From assembly GCA_958510825.1 (NCBI GenBank), contig OY294047.1, forward strand, positions 49,335,365-49,399,364: a stretch of 64,000 nucleotides of DNA. Reading direction: 5' to 3'. The translations under genes were made by a program, and so were the position numbers. Positions 55,337 to 64,000 of this stretch are shown piece after piece. The notes beneath the pieces are model-generated. The model had not been told where the DNA came from, ran no database searches, and was given only the letters and a program-made list of their open reading frames with translations. This DNA is from Brachypterus glaber. Its lineage: Eukaryota > Arthropoda > Insecta > Coleoptera > Kateretidae. Position 1 is the first letter of the stretch. The number at the start of each line of letters is the position of its first letter.

Positions 55337-56102
55337 GTAAGTCTCATACGTATATTATATATTCTTATTTATAGATATTACATGTATACATGTATCCCTT
55401 TTAAACACGATTTTCACCCTCTTTATTTTTGGATAAACCAGTATACTGGAACATAAAAATAATCCGTTTAGTTTTATTTGTTTTTTTTTTATCCAATATG
55501 ATAATTATTCGTTTTTTACCGGGTGAGTTTTATTTATGTCCACACCTAAAATTAAGATTATTCTTCATTCAATAAAAACGAAACTTTGGTGATTTATATA
55601 ATTTTACATTGGCTATAAAATGGCGGATTTACTTTTTTTAGTTTCACTTCCGGTTTCGTAGGAAGTGGCATATATAAGTTTTTTTAATGGAACGCTGTAT
55701 ATTTTTACATGTCTCTATTAACAAATTCATTCTGAAAACAAGCATGTGTTATTTGTCAGTTTTTGACAGGTCATGTCATTTTTTATTTAAATTTTTATTT
55801 TAAATCTAGAGTGCCTTAAATTAGCTTATTTGCTTAATTTTTGATCTAGTATCTTAAGAAAAATACTATTTTGATTATTTTCCCAAAACTCTAAATTTTT
55901 GCGATGTTAAAAGTTCGAAAATCATACTTTGGTCCATAAGTATGTTAATTTAATTGGATTAATCACAACTCGTCTAAAAAAAATTAACTAACATTTTCAT
56001 TTCCAAAAAAGATTCATATAAATTGACATTTAATGATAAACTTTGAGTAAAACTAACCAAAAAAAAAAATTCTGGGGGAGAATTTTGGTTATGAGCAAAC
56101 GT
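55337..56102. other. Intronic, no recognised feature
   Basis: Begins with the GTAAGT donor. ATAAAATGGCGGATTTAC near 55615 is a lone copy of the ATGGCGGA word seen at 39472. Confidence 0.4.
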
Positions 56103-56265
56103 GTAGCTCTTCAAATTCTATATAAGTTTCATATACTCTAAATTTTCATAGGTACTTGGTACGGTTACAGAGGGCACAACTCGACTTTCACAGCCCACTG
56201 TAACCGTAACAAAATACTAATGAAAACGAGTAATATATAAAACTTATCGAGAATTTAAAGAGCTA
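56103..56265. mobile_element. 163 bp palindromic element
   Basis: GTAGCTCTTCAAATTCTATA at the left pairs with the inverse of GAGAATTTAAAGAGCTATAA at the right; GGTACGGTTACAG and GGGC pair with GCCCACTGTAACCGTAAC near the tip; TTTTCATAGGTACTTGGT pairs with AAAATACTAATGAAAA. Confidence 0.7.
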
Positions 56266-57149
56266 TAAGTTTGCCTTGCTTCCGATGAATAATTTGGCTG
56301 AAAAATCGAATATTTATAACTCGATTGTTATTAATATAATAAAAAAATGATCCAAACAAAAATTGTTGGAAATTTTCTCCTTCACAAAATTAGTTATATG
56401 CATTTTTATCGTAAGATGCATATTTAGCGAGATAACCGCACTCACCCCTAAAATTTAAGATAACGGACATCCCTTACGCAAATCACCCGGTGAAAAACTG
56501 ACAGGAGTGTTCTGCTGTCATCTACTACTACCCTTTAAAATATCAGCCCGTGTACATTTATTGCAATTTAACTTAGGAATTTTTCGTTATTTGACTGGAC
56601 TAAAATCAGATTGCTAATATTATGATAGTAATCCTGTAGATATTTCATTTTGCAGACAACAAGGGCATTAGAACAAAACCAGATTCCCTATTATATATCT
56701 TACCAAAGCCACTGATAATTATAATTTACTGTAGCTGTGAATTAATATGGTAACTTTATTGCATCATTAAGGCTATTTACGCCAAAATATATTCGTGGCA
56801 TTTCCTGTAGATTTTCTGCACCGACTTCCTCAATGTTTATCAGAAGATTAATCTTAAACAGCTAGGGAATTGCAGTTATTCCTGCTAACACAGAAATTAC
56901 CATTGTCGCGGATGCAGTGGCTTTGCTTTTATCTGCACTGTCAAAACATATTTCTTAGTTTGGATAAAAGCTAAACCGAATTTAATGAAGATAAATCAGT
57001 TTGTCGTATTGAGAAAAGGCGAAAAATGATTTATAAAAGGGTATTTTTATTAATGCAGCTCTAAGGAGGCATTTATTTGATTTAGTAACGTTATTTTTAT
57101 TTTATTTTACTTTTTGGACCTTCCTAAATATCTGTAGGTTTGTTTTAAG

Positions 57150-57340
57150 ACATGATATATAGTTTGACGCACGGATCTGTAGCTTTGGGAAATATGTTTG
57201 TAATGTGTGTGCAAGTGGGAAGCCCGTTGCAAGCACGCACGCCTTATAACGCTCTTGACGGAAAGAGGAGAGCACGAATGATTCCTTCCCCTTCCGTCGG
57301 AGACTTTCTTTCATGCGGAGAACTATATCTGTTTCTCAAG
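57150..57340. repeat. Conserved GC-rich block, copy 2
   Basis: AGTTTGACGCACGGATCTGT, GCACGCACGCCTTATAACGC, TCTTGACGGAAAGAGGAGAG and TTTCATGCGGAGAACTATAT match 28438-28650. The flanks differ. Downstream, TTTTAACGCCGGTAGAATAA and ATCTACTAAATGTGGTAACG (57460-57515) resemble, inverted, the area at 24000. Confidence 0.7.
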
Positions 57341-57836
57341 CTATCTGAAGCAGCGTTATCTGGTCAACCAGATTTTTATTTCTAGCGTTAAAAAAGCACT
57401 ATTTTTTTTTGCAAACAAATAAAACCTAAAAAAATAAGACCTGTTCACAAACATAGCGCAGTTTTTAACGCCGGTAGAATAAATAATCTACTAAATGTGG
57501 TAACGTTATTGAAACATACTTTAAAAATATTATCTAACTAAATCTTGTTCTTTGTTGTTTAAAGTTGGCAAAGATGTATTCTTATATGCATCCTTGCATG
57601 CTTTTAATTTTATTCCTCAGAAGAATCTAGTAACCTTATTTATGTTTTCTTTACCTTTTTAAAATATACGGCTTTGGATTATATATTTTATAAACTAGAA
57701 ATAAACATTTTGCTAAATTTTGCATGGATCTGAATTTAAGCCATGTATATTTGCTTGTCCCATATTCATTTAACGTTTAATTTTTATTATTGCTAAAATC
57801 CTTTTTTCTTTTTTTTTCTTTTATTAATAGACAATA

Positions 57837-58165
57837 CTGATAAGGGGCTGTACATATATTACGTAACGCGCCTAGGGGGGGGGGGTCAGAGAAATTGTTA
57901 CAGTTTGTGACAGGGGTGAGGGGGGTTCTAGGTAAACGTTACGTAACGGAATTTAATAAATTTAATGTTTATTTCTAAGCTTGGCAGATGTATTTTTATT
58001 TCAACATAAATAACTATTTAGTGGCCCATAATTCCTTTTTTCACACAAAAATTGACGAAACTATGCATATTTAAATAATATTGTAATCAGTAAAAAAACA
58101 TTGATGTTAAAAAAAAATCTTACGGCCCTGTTCTTGCGTGATCTTGCCAATGAATCATCGGCGAT
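57837..58165. mobile_element. TTACGTAA-type dispersed element, copy 2 (inverted)
   Basis: AAGGGGCTGTACATATATTA, CGTAACGCGCCTAGGGGGGG, CTAAGCTTGGCAGATGTATT and TTACGGCCCTGTTCTTGCGT are the inverse of 13820-14170. Confidence 0.8.
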
Positions 58166-58444
58166 GATACATTTTCGCGCGGAATGTGTACTCAGAGAAC
58201 ACCAATGTGTGTACTATTTTGTGTACCTGTGCATAAACAATATACGTGTTACATGTGACACTCAGTGTAAAAAGAGGTACCTAGTATTTTTCCCTGTGTG
58301 ATATTGATTATGAATATTTTTTTAAAGTTTGAGTGATTTTTTCGTGTAAATTTTTTTTAAGGTTATGTTGTACTATATTTTAGGTTCATGTTTGTTTTGT
58401 CGAGAAAAACGAATCAATAGTGAGAATACCGTTAAATTTATTGC

Positions 58445-58600
58445 GAAATAAATTTTTTATATTGTTACGCGTTACACAGGGGGGGGGTGTTGGTAAATGT
58501 GAAAGTTTGTTACACAGGGGGGAGGGGGGGTCAAATTTTTTTAATAATTGTGTTACGTAATATATGGACAGAAGAAAAAGAAAAAGAAAAAGAAAAGACA
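58445..58600. repeat. TTACGTAATATATGGACAG fragment and (AAAAAG)n
   Basis: GTTACGCGTTACACAGGGGG, a second TTACACAGGGGGGAGGGGGG, and GTGTTACGTAATATATGGAC belong with the family above. GAAAAAGAAAAAGAAAAAGA follows at 58573-58596. Confidence 0.6.
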
Positions 58601-59430
58601 AGATTAACTTTTCGCGTACGCGAAAAACAGCGTAAAGTATAATTTTTTGTACTAGTTTCATTATGAAAAATGCTAAAAAAATTGACATAAAATACTGCTA
58701 CATTTCGAAGGGTTGAAAGGATTTCAAAGCTTTTACAATGTACCATAGTTGCTCCCATTTTATTTTATTATCGACATATACCGTTTCTCTTAAAAATAGT
58801 ATACCGGATGCCCCACATTAGGCGAATCAGTAGAATTTCGGCGGTGTTTTTAGAACTCTTGAAATTGAGTCAAGTATTTTAATAAACGTTGTTTTTAAAG
58901 ATTATATTAGCAAAAACTAAAAAAATCTTTTTGCTAGTTTTGCTACTTCATCCTAAGCCTGATCACAAGCCGCCATTTGGTTTTTACATTGTTTTTTTTT
59001 AATGCAGATGACCGATTTTGATCCGGTACTCCTCATTTGACTTCAGTAGCTTTCACAATAACGCCAAAAAACGACTTATTTACTTTAGTGTGTCACCCGG
59101 TATTGTAATATTTATTGTCCAAATTGGAATCTGTTTTATGGAAAAGCTCTTAAACTGTTCCACTTCATTGAACGATCGCTCAAATCAATGGTTTATTCTA
59201 TCAGTAACTTACAACCCATGTAATATTTTGCTATTTTTATTAAAGTGAAATCACTGCCGAAGTTTTATGGCCCTTTCGCATTTTTATAACGACCCAATTA
59301 CTTTCTAAGCTTTATTGGTTGTAACTTTAGAATAACAAAGCACAATAAAATAATAAAGTTTCCGTAAAAAGTACTGACTCAGCTAAAACTAAAACTACTA
59401 CTACAAAAATACTTTTCAGGTTTTTAAGGT
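58601..59430. other. No recognised feature
   Basis: AT-rich; no exon or paired repeat was found. Confidence 0.4.
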
Positions 59431-60030
59431 TTACCTAGTGTAATTTTTGAGAAAAATAATTTTTTTGCACGACCAAGACTAAAACCTAATTTTACGCTTT
59501 CATTTTCGGGACTAAACTTGCCGTTTTTCTCTCTAGGGAATAAAAATCACGGCAACCTTGATAATATTAAAATATTATACTTACTATGTGCTTTGCTGGT
59601 TCAAAAATTAGGTTTGGTGGTGTTTTGTAATAAATTAGCGATTCAAACCAATTTATTTGATTTTAACAAAGAAAACCTTTAAAAATAACATTGTTATAAC
59701 AATTTATACATAACTTAAAATTTATCATCTTCGTCCATATTAAAAACCATATTAAAAAACAATTGAAATCGCGATAGCCATGAAACTGACTTTTCGCAAT
59801 TTACAGGCATCTTGATTAAATTACGAAAATAAAACAACCGATTTTAAACGCATGGTTTTTAATTTTAATTTTATCTACCTACCTAAATTATGTTTGATAC
59901 TGCATGCAAGAAATAGTGTATATACCTCAGGACTAAACGTGGCTGTTTTAGTCCCTTGCATTTCTGTTTCCCTCGCTCGCTACGCTCGCTCAGGAAACAC
60001 TTACCTAGTGTAATTTTTGAGAAAAATAAT
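59431..60030. repeat. 30 bp exact direct repeat bracketing 540 bases
   Basis: TTACCTAGTGTAATTTTTGA GAAAAATAAT is at 59431-59460 and identical at 60001-60030. Within the bracket, GGACTAAA...TTTAGTCC-type hairpins occur (59931-59953), followed by the CG-rich TCGCTCGCTACGCTCGCTCA, which is flanked by GTTTCCC and GGAAACAC. Confidence 0.75.
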
Positions 60031-60736
60031 TTTTTAAATATTTGTTTGGAGGATTAAAATAACAAGAAAAGTCCCCCTGTATTTTTTACATTTTTTATTT
60101 TTTATTTGGTAAAAATTTATAATTTTATATATTTTTTTTATTTCCAAAAAAATTATTCTCTTTCTGGAATTTTAAAAAATCGGTGTATATGAAAAGGACA
60201 TGCGCTAAAGTTAGCGTTTCGGACACATAGTTACATAAAATATTTGGAAAACAGAACAAACACATCCATAAAAATCTGTAATATATTTTTTCTTTGGCAT
60301 AATATAACATCTCGAATTCTAGAAGTAAATAATAATGAAGACGGGAAAAAATCACTTTAAAATACAAGATTTTTGTTTAAAAAATAAATAAAGCTAAGCG
60401 GTTAAACCAAACTTGTTTTCTAACAAGCTTAGACGGAAACACAAAAAAAACACAGTTTCATTTTGTCTCTTTCATAGTAGCTATTACTAAGCCTGTCTAA
60501 ATGGTTAAAATGCACAAAGCTCCATAATAGGAAAATCTCTTTTCGTAAAAAAACTATACAACTTAAATTCTATAATATCTAATGCAGTCTAAAGTTTTGT
60601 TGTGATCCTTATATTTTAGTAAAATTAAAGTCCTTTTTAGTGGGAGAGTTGGTAAATATTTTCTAAAAGTTATTTACTCCCAGCTGAATTTTACAAGTTT
60701 TTACATACATTTTAATTAAGTTATTTTCAAATCTTC

Positions 60737-60780
60737 AGGTCCTGGATACGGTTCTTGTGGGCGCTGGCCATTTAGAAATC
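60737..60780. repeat. Lone terminus of the 2089-2963 element
   Basis: CAGGTCCTGGATACGGTTCT then GTGGGCGCTGG matches the ends of that element. No partner end within 1 kb. Confidence 0.5.
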
Positions 60781-60805
60781 TAGGAATAATTTTTACTATA
60801 GGCTC

Positions 60806-60821
60806 TCTCTCTCTCTCTCTA
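60806..60821. repeat. (CT)n short repeat
   Basis: CTCTCTCTCTCTCTCT, about eight units. Confidence 0.85.
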
Positions 60822-61102
60822 TTTATTTGGTCTTTTTCTTCCGAATAATTAACCAGGGTTTCTCTATATAATCATGAGGTTTCCAGTGCGCAAGTACTAA
60901 TCGGATATGTATCCTGACTTGCACACTATCACTGATAAAATACTACTGTAGTAATTTCCACGCTAATATAAAAAGTTATCATTAAAAACAAACAAAAAAA
61001 ATATCTTCAAACGTCCATTATTATTCACTTAAAATTCAACAGTTCGCACGATTAATAACCATATATATGGTTCACTTTTACTTGTACATAAAACATTAAC
61101 AT

Positions 61103-61171
61103 AAAAATACTCGAGGCACATCATAAAAGATGACAAAACAAAAATACACGAGGCACATCATAAAAGATGGC
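61103..61171. repeat. Two-copy tandem repeat of 37 bp
   Basis: AAAAATACTCGAGGCACATC then ATAAAAGATG, followed 37 bases later by AAAAATACACGAGGCACATC and ATAAAAGATG; one base differs in the shared 30. Confidence 0.85.
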
Positions 61172-61212
61172 TTAGCACGATGCTGACGGTTCATCGCCCA
61201 GTACTGAAGTCG

Positions 61213-61392
61213 TACTATAGGCTATTATATAGTATTTCACTTTAACAGTTGTACCAACATACATCATCCTTAATATCTTCTGTTTCATTCATTATCCAAC
61301 TATACAAATATGGTAGCCTTGCGCCACTTATTATGAGTGATAAATATGTTGGATAACTGGTAAAGTGAAATACTATATAAATAGCCTATAGT
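61213..61392. repeat. 180 bp palindrome with ACTATAGGCTAT ends
   Basis: ACTATAGGCTATTATATAGT then ATTTCACTTTA pairs with TAAAGTGAAAT then ACTATATAAATAGCCTATAGT, over about 32 bases with one mismatch; ACCAACATA and related words extend it. The related phrase ACTATAGCCTATTATATAGT occurs at 36312. Confidence 0.8.
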
Positions 61393-61449
61393 AAAAATTA
61401 TTTCTATTATAGAAATTCTATAGCTTAATAACAATATACCGAGGAATTT

Positions 61450-61692
61450 TACATTACATTACATTACATTACATATTACATGTTTGTTTAATTAAGCATC
61501 CCCTAAGTCCAAGACTTGTGTGGGCTAGTAGTAGAGGGAGCCACCGGCTTTAACTAACTTTCAAACTAGTTTTAAGGGGTCGTTTTTGTTTTACCTGTCG
61601 CCTTTACTAAATTTTAGTTATTACTTAAGTAAAAGAGAAAATCGGCGCGGGTGAGAATCTAACTCACGCTACCGTCGCGACGGGCTAATAGA
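61450..61692 (-). mobile_element. tRNA-derived SINE, copy 2 (truncated head)
   Basis: The minus strand shows GTGAGTTAGATTCTCAC as a decayed T-arm, then GCGCCGATTTTCTC, the shared body GGCTCCCTCTACTACTAGCC and CACAAGTCTTGGACTTAGGG. The simple tail is (TGTAA)n (plus strand ACATTACATTACATTACATT). The 5' head with the A-box is absent. Confidence 0.8.
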
Positions 61693-61699
61693 AACACGA

Positions 61700-61915
61700 A
61701 AAAAAGGTCTGACAAATATTTCTATACGTTTTTGGGGTCGCTGAATCCGAGTCTGTGGTTGGTTTGACTCGTTTAGATCGCATAACCTCAAAAAAGTGAT
61801 GAAAGTTGAAACTTTTCATCAATTTTCTGAGGTTAAAAACATGATGAAACATGTTTCTACTTTCATCACTCTTTGAGGTTAGGACCTTTTTTTTCGCGTG
61901 TCTGTATAATGAGTT
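61700..61915. repeat. ACACAGCC/GATTCAGCGACC family fragment
   Basis: TTTTTGGGGTCGCTGAATCC, ATAACCTCAAAAAAGTGATG and TTTCATCACTCTTTGAGGTT form an inner palindrome; CGTGTCTGTATAAT ends it. The phrase is inverse to that at 7830-7920. Confidence 0.65.
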
Positions 61916-62480
61916 AGACGCCGTAACCCATTCGGATAGTTTTTCCATATATAAATAAATAAATATACTTTAAGACATTTAACATTCAACCGGAAGAAAA
62001 TAACATGTCGAAAATTTTATTTAGTTCTTATACTATTATAAAAAAATCTTAGTATCACATATTTTAAAACACAAAAAATTTGCAATTAATTATCAATCAT
62101 ATATACCCCATTTTACGGTATAACAAATCCCAAAACTGCCATTGTAGCTCTATAAATAACATTTCAAGTTCTGCGCTACAGAATAATTGAAAATTCATCA
62201 CAACCCTTGAAAATGTTAAGTGGACACTCTGCATAATGCCTAAAAATCTTCAGATTACGGCGGTATCTTTATGAAAGTCCTTATTATACTGAACAAGTAT
62301 AAAAAGGACAAGGAATAAGGATAGGTTGATGTGATTTGCAAGTTCAAAGTTTCTTTTCATACTTTTCGAGCTGACAGCTAGAGATAAATTATAAAAGCGC
62401 ACATTGAGATCTGAAAATGAATATTTTATACACAAACAGACTTTAGTTTTTCGGAACGTTAATAGCCTAATAATATACTA

Positions 62481-62853
62481 CTCCAAAAAAATTAAGAAAA
62501 CAAACAAAAATTATTTTTTTAGTGTTTTTTGAAGAGCTGTATCTTTATGAAAAATTGTCGTTTCGGGATGAAAAAAAAAGCATTTTAAAGTTTCAAGTTT
62601 CGAGATCTTTTCGCTACGGTTATTGCGCACCCATAGGAAACAGCGCGAGACAAATATTTTCCATTTTTTTTTTCATGGGCTCGTAATTTTTTTTAATTAA
62701 ACCAATGTATACGTCAGTTAGCTTCTTTATTTACCTTTAATTTGGTATGTTATTTTGATCTCTCTACGTCTATTTTTTGCTGAGATATGAGATACATCTC
62801 TTCAAAAAACACAAAAAAATATATATATTTTTTGTTTCCTTAATTTTTTGGAG
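62481..62853. mobile_element. 373 bp TA-flanked inverted-repeat element
   Basis: CTCCAAAAAAATTAAGAAAA at the left and TTTCCTTAATTTTTTGGAG at the right are inverse copies; TA lies outside both. The inside contains GAAGAGCTGTATCTTTATGA and AGAGATGTATCTCATATCTC-type phrases, related to the interior of 11880-12834. Confidence 0.8.
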
Positions 62854-62903
62854 TAACGTAGTTTTATGCCACCTTTTATGACACCTTTAGCTTTTATGAC
62901 ACT

Positions 62904-63157
62904 CAACTAACTAATAACTCTTCTCTCTAGAATAGGCATATCATTCGTAAAAACTGACAAAAACCTCGGCAACATAAACATTCGTCTGTCTTACTCGCAC
63001 ATATTTGTTCTAACAAAGACAACAATACCAGTTACTGGTAATTGTTATTGTTCAGGCCTGAATATACCTACTATTTGTTTACAAACAAACCGAGATATTG
63101 GCGATACTTTATTTTAGCGGTATGCGTATTCTATAAAGAAGAGTTATTAGTTCGTTG
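62904..63157. mobile_element. hAT-like miniature element, copy B, with 8 bp target duplication
   Basis: ATGACACT lies directly before (62896-62903) and after (63158-63165). The ends are CAACTAACTAATAACTCTTC and the inverse of CAACGAACTAATAACTCTTC. The body matches 9-255 at most positions (GTTTACAAACAAACCGAGAT, TGTTATTGTTCAGGCCTGAA). The 8 bp duplication supports hAT or P-type transposition. Confidence 0.9.
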
Positions 63158-63165
63158 ATGACACT

Positions 63166-64000
63166 AGTAATACCGTACATCCGTTATTGAAATCAAACGA
63201 AACATCAAAATTTGGTTTTTATTTAAAAGTTAAGGGGGGAATGTCGTCTGAACCGCACTGTATATCGAAGAATAATTATCCAGGGTGCGAGTATAACCTA
63301 AATTAATAAATACCTAAAACTTATGTCAATACTAATCTATAGCGCTATTATAGCCATAATAGCGCTGGATATAATGGAATTAGTAAATCGGACCACCCAC
63401 GATGGAAAATTAGCGTTAAAAGTTAAACCAGGGGTGGAACTCCTGAAGTTTTGACAACTTTAATACAACGTTGCTATAGGGAAGATTTTTCTGTTGAATA
63501 CAACGGTGAAACTACCTGACTGAAATGATCATTTTCAGCACCCCTTGATATTTCGAGAGATAAAATATAATAATTTGAATTCATATTCATATTAACCTTA
63601 GAGGAAATGCGCCTAATTTCGGATGGTTTCCAAATTTCGGATAGTAGTGTATTTAAGATACTGTCTGCAAAGGTAAACAGAAACCTACTTTTATGTGAAG
63701 CCAAAAGTCAAACTAAATCCGTCCTGTAATATGATAACGGTAGAGCTTCTCCCCTTTAAATGGCAGCACAAATCGTTTATATTGCAAATGGCAGTTTTGT
63801 GCTCAGTTGCATTATTATGGTTGTTTATTTTATAAATAATCGTTATAAAAGTTCGTGATTCTGTCTTGGGTAAGTTATGATGTTAGTTAAGTTGATCCAC
63901 TATTCATAATTAAGCAATTTGAAAACGTAAACATTCTACAAATTTCTAATCTAAAAAGCAGAAAGTTGCCTAATTTTGGATAGACCATTTTTGTGCACTT
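63166..64000. other. No recognised gene
   Basis: AT-rich. A small palindrome, ATAGCGCTATTATAGCCATA then ATAGCGCT, lies at 63339-63366. No further exon of the plus-strand gene was found. Confidence 0.4.

Noticed and set aside
57102..57385. Overlapping frames on both strands of the 57 kb GC-rich block as genes
   Set aside because: No splice sites or natural ends; reported as a conserved repeat with unknown nature.

Overview
The window is a piece of AT-rich animal nuclear DNA. It is dominated by short DNA-transposon derivatives, short interspersed elements (SINEs), decayed LINE ends and unusual palindromic repeats. The GT-AG introns, the dense 100-700 bp inverted-repeat elements and the mix of hAT-like, TA-flanked and piggyBac-like ends suggest an arthropod, most likely an insect and perhaps a beetle. 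The taxon is inferred from style only; no sequence here names it.

Only one host gene can be supported. Three plus-strand internal exons (26883-27042, 33756-33836, 55239-55336) join in phase into an open frame of about 113 codons with no stop, across introns of 6.7 and 21.4 kb. The peptide is acidic and Ser/Asp-rich at first, then helical. I do not recognise the family. The first exon starts, and the last ends, inside codons, so the gene continues outside the visible exons on both sides.

Region by region: 0-3 kb holds a hAT-like miniature element (a second copy lies at 62.9 kb), a 1.4 kb foldback element containing a GACAGAC-type repeat, and a nested inverted-repeat element. 3-12 kb is a mosaic of palindromic elements and a minisatellite. 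11.9-13 kb has an inverted-repeat element beside the C-terminal end of a LINE ORF. 14-25 kb has more families, a 947 bp element with 81 bp terminal repeats and its own open frame (20.4-21.3 kb), a piggyBac-like miniature element (21.4 kb) and an inverted-repeat element filled with an ACAATC minisatellite (22.8 kb). 26-38 kb holds exons 1 and 2 of the gene, bracketed by two opposite-facing copies of a 0.7 kb repeat. 28-53 kb holds a series of loci each built from a different short self-complementary word. 44.6-45.9 kb holds a tandem duplication followed by a near-perfect hairpin with 308 bp arms. 49.7-51 kb is a truncated LINE, and 54.5 and 61.5 kb are tRNA-derived SINEs. 55-64 kb contains exon 3 and more dispersed repeats.

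Two patterns look least familiar. The first is a scattered set of unrelated long palindromes with CG-rich centres in which one arm carries ACTAGT where the other carries ACTCGT or a close variant. The second is the set of short-palindrome word arrays. Repeat boundaries are read by eye and are usually good to a few bases where flanking duplications are given, otherwise to about 10-30 bases.
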